From Myxococcota bacterium (lineage in GTDB: Bacteria > Myxococcota_A > Polyangia > JAAYKL01): a stretch of 64,000 nucleotides of DNA. The translations under genes were made by a program, and so were the position numbers. Positions 37,441 to 45,210 of this stretch are shown piece after piece. The notes under the pieces were generated by a model, which was not told the origin of the DNA, did not search any database, and saw nothing but the letters and a program-made list of their open reading frames with translations. The stretch lies in assembly GCA_030065855.1 (NCBI GenBank), contig JASJCT010000008.1, forward strand, positions 1 through 64,000, in the 5' to 3' direction. Each line of letters begins with the position of its first letter. The stretch's first letter is position 1.

Positions 37441-37959
37441 ATGGAATCCCTGTTCACAGAGGAAGAGCTCGCCGCTATCGAGTCTGAACACGCTCAGGGC
37501 TTATCCTCGGGTGAAATTGTCGAGATGTTTACCCGCCAAGGGGCGCGATTTTCAGAGGCCACACTTCGCAAATATGTGCAATTGGGTCTGTTGCCGCGTA
37601 GTCGCCGGATCGGCAGCAAGGGTAAGCATAAGGGGTCCCGCGGTATCTATCCAGCGTGCATTATTCGCCAGGTAAATGAGATCAAACAAATGATGTCCCT
37701 CGACTACACCATCGAGGACTTGAGGCAGCACTACGCATTCATCGGTGGGGAGATCGAAGAGCTTCGCATTCTCCTACACCGGATTATTGACAAGTTGGAA
37801 CAGAGTATAGCTGACGAATCCGATGAACCGAATGTGCTCGGTGGGATGTGCCATCAAATCGAAGATGTTCGCGGTACCTCTGAAGCGATGGTTTCAAGGC
37901 TAGAACAAATGGCAAAGCGGATACGAGCAATGCGGCAATTGGCCAGGGAGGCAGTGTAG
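37441..37959 (+). CDS. MerR-family-like transcriptional regulator
   Basis: 172 residues. The N-terminal winged helix fits MerR proteins: SGEIVEMFTRQGARFSEATL and RKYVQLGLLPRSRRI (turn plus wing), then KHKGSRGIYPACIIRQVNEI and KQMMSLDYTIEDL. A long helix follows (EELRILLHRIIDKLEQSI, then VSRLEQMAKRIRAMRQLA), suitable for dimerisation. No effector-binding domain or Cys ligand set is seen, so the signal is unknown. It is followed by a sigma-region-4 DNA-binding gene 52 bases downstream, probably in one operon. Confidence 0.8.
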   Translation: MESLFTEEELAAIESEHAQGLSSGEIVEMFTRQGARFSEATLRKYVQLGLLPRSRRIGSKGKHKGSRGIYPACIIRQVNEIKQMMSLDYTIEDLRQHYAFIGGEIEELRILLHRIIDKLEQSIADESDEPNVLGGMCHQIEDVRGTSEAMVSRLEQMAKRIRAMRQLAREAV

Positions 37960-38011
37960 CAGGGGGCACATTAACGCTTCCATGGCCGACACATATACGG
38001 GAGGGAGTAGA

Positions 38012-38506
38012 ATGACAGAGGCAAAGGACCTGAAGAAACCAGGTGTAGATCAACAGAGCGGCTTGCGCTCGCGTACGACACGCAGAAAAAGACCTGTTCG
38101 AGCGCGTACAATACCCATCAAAAAGATTACCAAAGAGCAACTCCGTATCGGTCGGCTTCTCTATTCGCATGTGGACCTCGATCGCCCAACAATGAGGGCC
38201 CAATGCGAGAGTGCTGAAAGACCGTGCCCGTATGTTAGTTGTAAATATCACCTCTACCTGGACGTGAATCCAGAAACAGGATCAATTAAACTCAATTTTC
38301 CCGATATCGAGATTTGGGAAATGACCGAGACATGCGCCCTCGATATTGCCGAGCGGGGTGGGGTGACCCTCGAGGAAGTCGGTGAGATCATGAACCTCAC
38401 CCGGGAGCGGATCCGACAGCTCGAAATGTCAGGACTCACCAAGCTGATGCAGTCAGACGAGCTGCCCGGGAATGGCCTCGTCGAATTTGCCGAAGCTGCG
38501 GTTTAG
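38012..38506 (+). CDS. Sigma-70 region 4-like DNA-binding protein
   Basis: ATG 38012 chosen for its strong ribosome site (GGAGGGAG); the frame is open ten codons upstream. 164 residues. A basic Arg/Lys-rich N-terminus is followed by a Cys-containing middle ([20 protein letters not shown]) and a C-terminal region-4 helix-turn-helix ([27 protein letters not shown]). There is no region 2, so it is not a full sigma factor. The Cys cluster could bind a metal. It overlaps the MATE gene end to end by four bases (convergent). Confidence 0.75.
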   Translation: MTEAKDLKKPGVDQQSGLRSRTTRRKRPVRARTIPIKKITKEQLRIGRLLYSHVDLDRPTMRAQCESAERPCPYVSCKYHLYLDVNPETGSIKLNFPDIEIWEMTETCALDIAERGGVTLEEVGEIMNLTRERIRQLEMSGLTKLMQSDELPGNGLVEFAEAAV

Positions 38507-39903
38507 TCTTCACCGACGCCCCCCCTTTGGCTCAGGGGCGCCTGGGAAAGTGGCCGGGCCGGATAGAATACGCGCTTGCGAATCCAGATAAAGGCCATGA
38601 CCGTTGCAACGATGCCGCCAGCGATAATAGCCATCCATACAGCCTCGATCGGTGCCTCGAACAAATAGACCGCGAGATAGGCCGTGAGAACGCCGACCAG
38701 GAGCACGCGAACGAGTGTGATCAAAAGGGCGGGCATGCCGTGGCCCAGGCCCTGTAGGATGCGTCCGGACGTCATGCCAAAGGCCATCAGGGGGTAGGCA
38801 AAGACCACGTACCGCAAATAGGTGATGCCAATCTCGAGCGCACTGCCATCTTCGGTAAAGAGACCGATAATCCACGGTGACGCACAATAGGCGATGAGGC
38901 CCACGGTGACCGCAATGGTGATCACCCACCGATAGGTGTAAAGTGCTGTGCTTCGCACCAAATCAGGTCGGTTGGCGCCGGCGAACATCCCCACGACGCT
39001 CACCGCAGCGCCGGCCAGGCCCAGGATGGGCAACGCCACGATGAGGTCGACTTTAGTACCTGCACCGTACCCGGCGACTGCTGTTTGTCCGAACTCCGCG
39101 AGCAGGCGGTTAAAGAACCCCGTGCCCACGGCCATGACAAGCTGTCCGCCAGTGGTGGGCAACCCGATGGCCAGGATAGGAGCAATGGTGGGCCAATTGG
39201 GGCGCAATTTTTCAAGGTCAAAGCGAATAAAGGAACGCTTTCTAATGACAACGACATAGAAATAGGCAATGAGGCTGAATGCCTGGGCTGAACAGGTTGC
39301 AATGGCCGCACCACGGATGCCCCAATTGAGGGTAAAAATAAACACCGGGTCAAGCGCAGCATTGAGGAGCGTTGCGATTGTCACGATGATCATGGGGGTT
39401 TTCGCATCTCCCTCGCCAGTGAGTACCGCGCGCATGGTCATGGTGATAAATGTAAACGGCATGATGATGCAGAGTATTTGAAAATAGTGCCAGGCGAGCA
39501 CTGCTGTCTGTGCGTCTGCACCGAGCAGGGGAATCAGTATGGGACCCAGTGTCAGGCCGAACACCGCAAACCCCAGTCCGATAAGGAAACCAAGACCCAA
39601 GGCATTTGATGCGATGTGCTCGGCATGTGCGCTATTCCGGCGTCCAATCGCCTGGGCCACGGTAGCAGTCACACCCGTGGCAAACCCGACGCCCAGGGCG
39701 ATCGCGATGAGAAAGAGGGCATCCACAAACGTGGCAGCTGCCAGGGCCGTCGGGCCGAGCTGACCGATAAAAGCTGCATCGACAATGGCGTACAAGGCAT
39801 AGACGGTAAATCCGGCCATCATTGGCAGGGCAAGGGACCAGACAGCCCGCTTGGGGTTTTTGATGAACTGATCCAATCGGCTTTTGTCGGTATTGTTTTT
39901 CAT
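38503..39903 (-). CDS. MATE-family multidrug/Na+ efflux transporter
   Basis: 466 residues with twelve predicted membrane helices arranged as two similar halves. Typical MATE segments are ALPMMAGFTVYALYAIVDAA, GQLGPTALAAATFV, GEGDAKTPM in the first half, and GYGAGTKVD and GRILQGLGHGMPALL in the second. Such pumps export cationic drugs in exchange for Na+ or H+. No regulator is obviously linked. Confidence 0.9.
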   Translation of the reverse strand: MKNNTDKSRLDQFIKNPKRAVWSLALPMMAGFTVYALYAIVDAAFIGQLGPTALAAATFVDALFLIAIALGVGFATGVTATVAQAIGRRNSAHAEHIASNALGLGFLIGLGFAVFGLTLGPILIPLLGADAQTAVLAWHYFQILCIIMPFTFITMTMRAVLTGEGDAKTPMIIVTIATLLNAALDPVFIFTLNWGIRGAAIATCSAQAFSLIAYFYVVVIRKRSFIRFDLEKLRPNWPTIAPILAIGLPTTGGQLVMAVGTGFFNRLLAEFGQTAVAGYGAGTKVDLIVALPILGLAGAAVSVVGMFAGANRPDLVRSTALYTYRWVITIAVTVGLIAYCASPWIIGLFTEDGSALEIGITYLRYVVFAYPLMAFGMTSGRILQGLGHGMPALLITLVRVLLVGVLTAYLAVYLFEAPIEAVWMAIIAGGIVATVMAFIWIRKRVFYPARPLSQAPLSQRGGVGED

Positions 39904-39983
39904 ACTTGATGGCCCCTTACATTTGGGGCTAACCTAGCACGTCGCCCGATGCGGTGGTTAGATGCTTTTTAGGGAAACGACCC

Positions 39984-40682
39984 GTGGCAACGAAGACTAA
40001 TACAATCCTATTGATCGGCGCGGGCACGCTGATGATCGGTGCCTTTCTGCTCATTTTCATTTACGCCCCTGTTGATGCCAATATGGGGATCGTTCAAAAA
40101 ATCTTTTATTTCCATTTATCTTCTGCGATCTTAATGTATCTCAGTTGGATTATCTGTACGGTGGCATCAGTGGCATACCTGGTGCGTCGCCGCGCTACAT
40201 GGGATATGCTCGCAGTAAGTGCTGGGGAGCTCGCACTCGTTTTTGCTGCCATGCTGATGATAACCGGCCCCCTCTGGAGCCGCAAATCCTGGGGGACCTA
40301 TTGGACCTGGGATCCACGGCTGACCTCAGCCATGATGCTCACGCTTGTGATTGTCTCCTATGTGGTTTTGAGGTCCCTTGCAAAGAGCGATGTGGAGCGG
40401 CGGTTTGGGGCTGCCCTGACCATTTTGGGCACCTGTCTGATCCCCATCACCCACCTTTCGGTTGTGAAATGGCGGGGGCAACACCCAACAGTGATAACGG
40501 GCAAGGGGGGGGGCCTGGACCCGCAAATGTGGGGTGTCTTTATCGCGAGCCTTATTGCACTTGGTGCGTGCTATGCTGTGCTACTGAAACTGCGCTATGG
40601 ATTTGAAAAAAATAGATACCGGGCCCGGATGCTAGCAGAAACCCTTACGATTCAAGACTCTGAGCAGGGGATCGATCCATGA
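39984..40682 (+). CDS. ccmC: Cytochrome c biogenesis heme exporter CcmC
   Basis: Start at GTG 39984, which has AGGGA eight bases before it; the longest frame begins ten codons earlier. About six membrane helices. The heme-handling motif is SWGTYWTWDPRLTSAM, with flanking His residues in FYFHLSS and PITHLSVVKWRG. CcmC loads heme onto CcmE in System I cytochrome c maturation. No ccmA, ccmB, ccmE, ccmF or ccmH is in the window. Its stop overlaps the next small membrane gene by four bases. Confidence 0.9.
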   Translation: MATKTNTILLIGAGTLMIGAFLLIFIYAPVDANMGIVQKIFYFHLSSAILMYLSWIICTVASVAYLVRRRATWDMLAVSAGELALVFAAMLMITGPLWSRKSWGTYWTWDPRLTSAMMLTLVIVSYVVLRSLAKSDVERRFGAALTILGTCLIPITHLSVVKWRGQHPTVITGKGGGLDPQMWGVFIASLIALGACYAVLLKLRYGFEKNRYRARMLAETLTIQDSEQGIDP

Positions 40683-40978
40683 GATGCCTATGGCTGTTTA
40701 GTATTGTCATTTGCCTATGCTTGACCACATCCAGAGTGATTGCTTGCCAAACCGAGATGGATGATGTGCAAGCCGAACGGTCTGCGATATTTGTCGCTGG
40801 AACAGCAGGGCCGGCAGATTTATTTGATGCGGGTGAACGACGATTGGTGTTGGGGGGAGGTATTGGCGCGATCGCGGGTCTGTTTGCACTGCTCTTTGCA
40901 GCAGGCCGACTGCAAGCAGGAAGCTCAACAGCCCTTGATGGTATTGAAAACCAGCTAAAGCGGCAGACTGATGAATAG
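40679..40978 (+). CDS. Small membrane protein in the ccmC operon
   Basis: 99 residues with an N-terminal signal-like helix (WLFSIVICLCLTTSRVIA), a short polar region and a second Gly/Leu-rich helix (RRLVLGGGIGAIAGLFALLF). Unrecognised. The start overlaps the ccmC stop (ATGA) and the end overlaps the next gene by eight bases, so all three are one operon and probably one function. Accessory role with CcmC is inferred only from this. Confidence 0.6.
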   Translation: MRCLWLFSIVICLCLTTSRVIACQTEMDDVQAERSAIFVAGTAGPADLFDAGERRLVLGGGIGAIAGLFALLFAAGRLQAGSSTALDGIENQLKRQTDE

Positions 40979-41267
40979 AAACCGCAAAAATATCAATGTC
41001 TTTGTGTTTGTGCTGGCCATGATAACTGTGCCCGGAAGTATCCGAGCGGATCAAACAGAAGAACAAAGCGAGCCCACAGGCTTGTCAGAAGATTACATCC
41101 CCGTAAACCGCGCAGAACTGCAAACAGTAAGCGGCAAGGCGCTGGTGATTGCGAGCTATGGCACTGTATTCTTTATACTTTTACTATACGCCACATCACT
41201 GGTGCGGCGTGAATATGGCCTACGCCGGCATGTTGACGCGCTTAAAAAGCGCCGCACAAAAAAGTAG
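40971..41267 (+). CDS. CcmD-like small membrane protein
   Basis: 98 residues. A signal-like N-terminus (VFVFVLAMITVPGSIRA) and a single C-terminal helix (ALVIASYGTVFFILLLYATSLV) are followed by a basic tail (RREYGLRRHVDALKKR). CcmD, the small partner of CcmC, has this form: one helix and a basic cytoplasmic tail. Assignment rests on shape and position, not on a strong motif. Confidence 0.55.
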   Translation: MNRNRKNINVFVFVLAMITVPGSIRADQTEEQSEPTGLSEDYIPVNRAELQTVSGKALVIASYGTVFFILLLYATSLVRREYGLRRHVDALKKRRTKK

Positions 41268-41273
41268 ACCTCA

Positions 41274-41291
41274 TGTGAATATTTATTCACA
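41274..41291. promoter_or_regulatory. Perfect 18-base palindrome after the ccmC operon
   Basis: TGTGAATATTTATTCACA is its own reverse complement apart from the two central bases. It starts seven bases after the CcmD-like stop and lies 140 bases upstream of the glycosyltransferase gene. It resembles a CRP half-site pair (TGTGA ... TCACA), but the spacing is eight rather than six bases. Probable operator of an unknown dimeric regulator. Confidence 0.4.
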
Positions 41292-41431
41292 CTGCAAATT
41301 TTTACCATCCTGTGACAGCCTGAGGGGATTTGATGACAATTCAATGACAACTTAGACATTGTTTTTAGGTATTACCCCTCCTCGAAAATTGATTCGCAAC
41401 ACATGGCTCTCGTTTAAAGGAGTCTATTATC

Positions 41432-42889
41432 ATGGAGTCCTCAATGCTCGAAAACGTATTAATCGGCGCCTACCTGGGGATATTGGGATTGCTGGCAGTA
41501 TACGGGTTCCACCGCAGTCAGTTGGTGTATCTCTTCTATAAAACCCGGCGCAAAAATCCAGAGATCAAAAACCGATTTGAGGAACTGCCGTTTGTAACGA
41601 TTCAGTTACCCATGTTCAATGAACGCTATGTTGCAGAGCGACTTATCGAAGCCGCTTCTAGGATCAACTACCCCGCTGATAGATTTGAGATCCAGGTCCT
41701 AGACGATTCTACAGATGACACCACTGCCATCGCGCAAAAGAAAGTTGACCGGGTTGCAGCCCGCGGCTTAAACGCCTGTTTAATTCACCGAACCGACCGG
41801 ACTGGGTTCAAGGCCGGCGCCTTGGAAAATGGCATGAAGACCGCCAAAGGAGAGTTCGTGGCGGTATTTGATGCGGATTTTAACCCAGGCGCTGAAATTC
41901 TAAACGATACGATTCACTACTTCACAGACGAAAAGGTGGGGATGGTTCAGATGCGTTGGGGCCATATCAACAGAAGATACTCAGTACTGACGCGCATTCA
42001 GTCCCTCATGTTAGACGGTCACTTTGTCATTGAACACGGTGCGCGCCACCGCTCAGGGCGCTTTTTCAATTTCAATGGTACCGCCGGTATCTGGCGCCGC
42101 TCTGCAATCAGTGACGCGGGAGGATGGGAGCACGATACCCTGACCGAGGATATGGATTTATCCTACAGGGCCCAGCTTAAGGGGTGGCGATTCGTGTACC
42201 TGCCTGACGTTGTGGCGCCGGCAGAAATTCCAGTTGAAATGGCGAGCTTCAAATCCCAACAGCACAGGTGGGCCAAGGGGTCGATCCAGGTGGCCAAAAA
42301 GATGCTGCCGACCATTCTTGCAGCTGACGTGCCTTTTAAAATCAAGCTCGAAGCATTCTTTCATTTAACCAACAACATTGCCTATGTCCTGATGATCTTT
42401 CTGGCGCTCTTGCTGCTGCCCAACCTCCTGGTCCGCACTGAGCATGGATGGCGAGAAGTCTTATTGATCGATTTGCCGTTGTTCATGGGGACCACCTTCT
42501 CGATAGGCACATTTTACGTGGTTGCCCACAAACAACTGTACGGCAACTTTTTTAAGGCACTTGCCAAAGTACCCCTGCTCATGTCTCTGGGCATTGGCAT
42601 CTCGATCAACAATGCCAAAGCCGTGATCGAGGGATTGCTCGGTCATGAAACCGAATTCGTGCGAACCGCCAAACATTGTGTAGAAGGTCGGAATTGCATG
42701 CTCGATAGGATGAAATACCGGGCAAAGCGGGGTGTGATGCCCCTCATCGAGATTCTCTTTGGCCTCTACTTTGTCGCGACCATATACGTGGCGATTGTGG
42801 GCGAGCACTACGTATCGATTCCATTTCTATTGCTATTTCTCATCGGATACTTTTACGTAGGTGCGTTTTCCATTCGTCAACGGCGATAG
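41432..42889 (+). CDS. Membrane processive glycosyltransferase, family 2 (cellulose-synthase-like)
   Basis: 485 residues. A strong ribosome site (AAAGGAG) precedes ATG 41432. One N-terminal helix, then a GT2 catalytic domain with the processive motif set: QVLDDSTDD, VFDADF (D-x-D), TEDMDLS (catalytic base) and QQHRWAKG (Q-x-x-R-W). Three or four C-terminal helices follow. It would polymerise a beta-linked polysaccharide from a UDP- or GDP-sugar while moving it across the membrane. It resembles the CslA/mannan and glucomannan-type synthases of bacteria. The neighbouring small lipoprotein is on the opposite strand. Confidence 0.9.
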   Translation: MESSMLENVLIGAYLGILGLLAVYGFHRSQLVYLFYKTRRKNPEIKNRFEELPFVTIQLPMFNERYVAERLIEAASRINYPADRFEIQVLDDSTDDTTAIAQKKVDRVAARGLNACLIHRTDRTGFKAGALENGMKTAKGEFVAVFDADFNPGAEILNDTIHYFTDEKVGMVQMRWGHINRRYSVLTRIQSLMLDGHFVIEHGARHRSGRFFNFNGTAGIWRRSAISDAGGWEHDTLTEDMDLSYRAQLKGWRFVYLPDVVAPAEIPVEMASFKSQQHRWAKGSIQVAKKMLPTILAADVPFKIKLEAFFHLTNNIAYVLMIFLALLLLPNLLVRTEHGWREVLLIDLPLFMGTTFSIGTFYVVAHKQLYGNFFKALAKVPLLMSLGIGISINNAKAVIEGLLGHETEFVRTAKHCVEGRNCMLDRMKYRAKRGVMPLIEILFGLYFVATIYVAIVGEHYVSIPFLLLFLIGYFYVGAFSIRQRR

Positions 42890-42896
42890 CGCACTA

Positions 42897-43139
42897 TCAG
42901 CACGCTTCCCACTCTGTAAGGTCGCATTTAAATTCCACAAAACATCGATCAAAGCACTCGTCGTAGCAATTCATATTATCCTTGCGAATCGTGGGCTCAT
43001 AGGCGGGATCGCATCCAGGTACGTTCGGTTTGAAGCACGTACACTTGCAGCAATCCTCCCCCTTTTCCTCGTCCTCACAAGCACTGATCACACCCAGGGC
43101 CAATCCAACGGCCACAACTATTACGCGTAACATCTTCAT
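42897..43139 (-). CDS. Small Cys-rich lipoprotein
   Basis: 80 residues. Signal peptide IVVAVGLALGVISAC with lipobox Cys 21, then a compact mature part of about 60 residues holding ten further Cys (EDCCKCTCFKPNVPGCDP, NMNCYDECFDRCFVEFKC, DLTEWEAC). Such a density suggests disulfide-stapled or metal-binding structure in the periplasm. No family recognised. It lies seven bases from the end of the glycosyltransferase gene. Confidence 0.65.
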   Translation of the reverse strand: MKMLRVIVVAVGLALGVISACEDEEKGEDCCKCTCFKPNVPGCDPAYEPTIRKDNMNCYDECFDRCFVEFKCDLTEWEAC

Positions 43140-43158
43140 CGCATAAACCTCATTTTAT

Positions 43159-44112
43159 TTATTGCCATATGTCTACTGCCTGTATGGTATCCTCAAAATT
43201 ATACTGGGGACGATACCCCAAGATATTTCGCGCTCGCGCATCGTCAACCATGCACACGTATCGAATGTAGTCTGTGTAAGCGGGCTCGAAATCGACGCGC
43301 CCCAGGCGATTGAGCTGGGACAAAAGTGGTCTGGCCATGATATGGGGCAGGGGCAGCACAGCTCGGCCGAGGCGCCTTAATATACGGCTCAGGGGCAGTG
43401 GGGGCGGACCTGCGATATTAAAAATACCGCGCTGGCCAGGTGAAAGTGCCAATCGGATGCTCTCGATGACATCCTCCTCGTGAACCAGTTGGATCATTGG
43501 ATCATACCCCATCAATACGGGCACCGGAGACATGCGAAAGTAGCGGGAAATAAGATTGGCGATGCCGCCAGTGATATGGGCAGGGCGCAGAATGACAGTT
43601 TCGATATCCGGTCGTTTCCAGAAAAAACTCTGGGCCATCATGTCCACATCGCGCAAGGAAGCAAACCCCTTTGCCAGTAACGGGGCCTCCTCGGTGAGGA
43701 ACTGTGGATTTCGCGCTCTCGCGCCATAGACATCAGCGGAAGATAGGAGCACGAGCTTTCTAATGTGGTAGTGATCGCAGTACTCCAGCAGGCGAGCAAA
43801 ATTCTCCACAGCCGCTGTAAAGGATGCACTTGGCCGTTGTTTTTGACCTTTTGTGTGAAAGGGACCCAGGTGGATAACCGCTTGTAGGGTGTGTCGGCGG
43901 AATAGGTCTTTGCAGTCCTTGCGCCGCAACTCTGTTTGGTAGTGACCGACGTCTGCGGGTCGGTGTGCAAAGTCCCGATCGTCAATGGTAATGACCGCAT
44001 CGGTGCGGTGAAGCCGTCTTACAACGAGGCTACCCAGCCTTCCAGCCGCGCCAGAGACGGCGATGGTTCCATCAAACGCTGCAGCGCGCTGGTTTGTTTG
44101 TTGCCGTTTCAA
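43159..44112 (-). CDS. NAD-dependent epimerase/dehydratase family protein lacking the catalytic Tyr-Lys pair
   Basis: 317 residues. Extended-SDR fold with the nucleotide motif AVSGAAGRLGSLVVRRL, then AVIHLGPFH and LVLLSSADVYG. Where family members have Y-x-x-x-K, this protein reads FASLRDVDMMAQSFFW, so the usual catalytic Tyr and Lys are absent. VILRPAHITG and the substrate region are otherwise normal. It may bind NAD without catalysing the standard reaction. It overlaps the acyltransferase gene by four bases, so both are coexpressed. Confidence 0.8.
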   Translation of the reverse strand: MKRQQTNQRAAAFDGTIAVSGAAGRLGSLVVRRLHRTDAVITIDDRDFAHRPADVGHYQTELRRKDCKDLFRRHTLQAVIHLGPFHTKGQKQRPSASFTAAVENFARLLEYCDHYHIRKLVLLSSADVYGARARNPQFLTEEAPLLAKGFASLRDVDMMAQSFFWKRPDIETVILRPAHITGGIANLISRYFRMSPVPVLMGYDPMIQLVHEEDVIESIRLALSPGQRGIFNIAGPPPLPLSRILRRLGRAVLPLPHIMARPLLSQLNRLGRVDFEPAYTDYIRYVCMVDDARARNILGYRPQYNFEDTIQAVDIWQ

Positions 44113-45059
44113 AAGAATACGCTCCGTCGCTCTTTGCGCAGCGCCTCGAGCATCGATTGGATGGTTTCTCTCACATCAGTAACCAAGCGGGAAATCATTG
44201 CATCTTCGTCGTCTGGATCCCCTTCAAACCGCATGGGCTCGCCAAAGTGAAGCAAATATCGAACCGGAAGCGGCAGGATCCCGAGCACTGGTATGAGCAT
44301 CTGCGCCCAAATCGGGATGGCCGGCAGACCAATGCGCTTGCCGAGATTTTTTAGATTGTACAATGTGGGGTATTGCTCTTCAGACCCAACCACGGCGACC
44401 GGCACAATCGGCGTTTGAGTGGCGAGCGCGAGCCGCATGAATCCCAAGCTAAAATTTTTAAGCTGGTAGGCTTGATCGACGGTCTTTGAAATGCCCTCCA
44501 TACCCTCTGGAAAGGCGAGCAGCGCCTCACCCCGTGAGAGCAGTCTCTGGGCGTTCTCAGGCGTGCCCACTGCCATGCCCACCCGCGCATAAAACGTCGA
44601 GACATAGGGAAGACTGGGGATCCAGCGATCCACGAGACTCCTGACCAGACGGGGCGGCTCCTTGTCCAGCACAAGTGCGGCCGTAATCATCGCTCCGTCA
44701 ATGGGCAGCTGGCCCGCGTGGTTGGCAACCAAAATCACAGGTCCCTCGGGAATGTTCTCCAGCCCCTTGGGAATGCATCGAAAATAGACCTTATAGAGAA
44801 ACGAGGCACCCACAGCGGTTTTGTACAGTGCGGTTGGATCCAGGCCAAACGGATCGACACCTGCTTCGCCCACAGATCCAGCGGCGCGAGTGAGGCGCTC
44901 GTCAAGGTCATTAAGCACATCATTTCGGAACGTTCGGACAGATGCGCTCCCCTTGAGAACAAGGCCACCGATCGTCTCAAGGAGATCGGCGAACAGCGTA
45001 CTTTTTTCCTGTTTAGACGATATCATTTCGTCTAAAGCCTGCCGCCGCAAAAAGAACAT
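44109..45059 (-). CDS. Lysophospholipid acyltransferase (MGAT-like family)
   Basis: 316 residues. The acyltransferase motif is NHAGQLPIDGAMI, the N-H-x-G-x-x-P-x-D form of the MGAT/DGAT-like bacterial subfamily rather than the short PlsC form. FPEGMEGISKTVDQAYQLKN and IVPVAVVGSEEQYPTL follow. It would acylate a lipid acceptor at the membrane. Different subfamily from the PlsC-like protein at 30168. Likely translated together with the epimerase-like gene downstream. Confidence 0.87.
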   Translation of the reverse strand: MFFLRRQALDEMISSKQEKSTLFADLLETIGGLVLKGSASVRTFRNDVLNDLDERLTRAAGSVGEAGVDPFGLDPTALYKTAVGASFLYKVYFRCIPKGLENIPEGPVILVANHAGQLPIDGAMITAALVLDKEPPRLVRSLVDRWIPSLPYVSTFYARVGMAVGTPENAQRLLSRGEALLAFPEGMEGISKTVDQAYQLKNFSLGFMRLALATQTPIVPVAVVGSEEQYPTLYNLKNLGKRIGLPAIPIWAQMLIPVLGILPLPVRYLLHFGEPMRFEGDPDDEDAMISRLVTDVRETIQSMLEALRKERRSVFF

Positions 45060-45210
45060 GTCAAGAACCGGTCACACCTAGAGTGATAATTTCGGAAAAG
45101 ATCCAGCATTATCAGGGGTTTGACAACCTAGAAGGCCAATGCTACGTTCCACGCGAAAAGTGGCGGTACGGGGTTTTTTCATTTCACGAGCGAGATGACG
45201 CAGACGATCG

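Noticed and set aside
41274-41291. CRP binding site
   Set aside because: Half-sites TGTGA and TCACA are present, but separated by eight instead of six bases.
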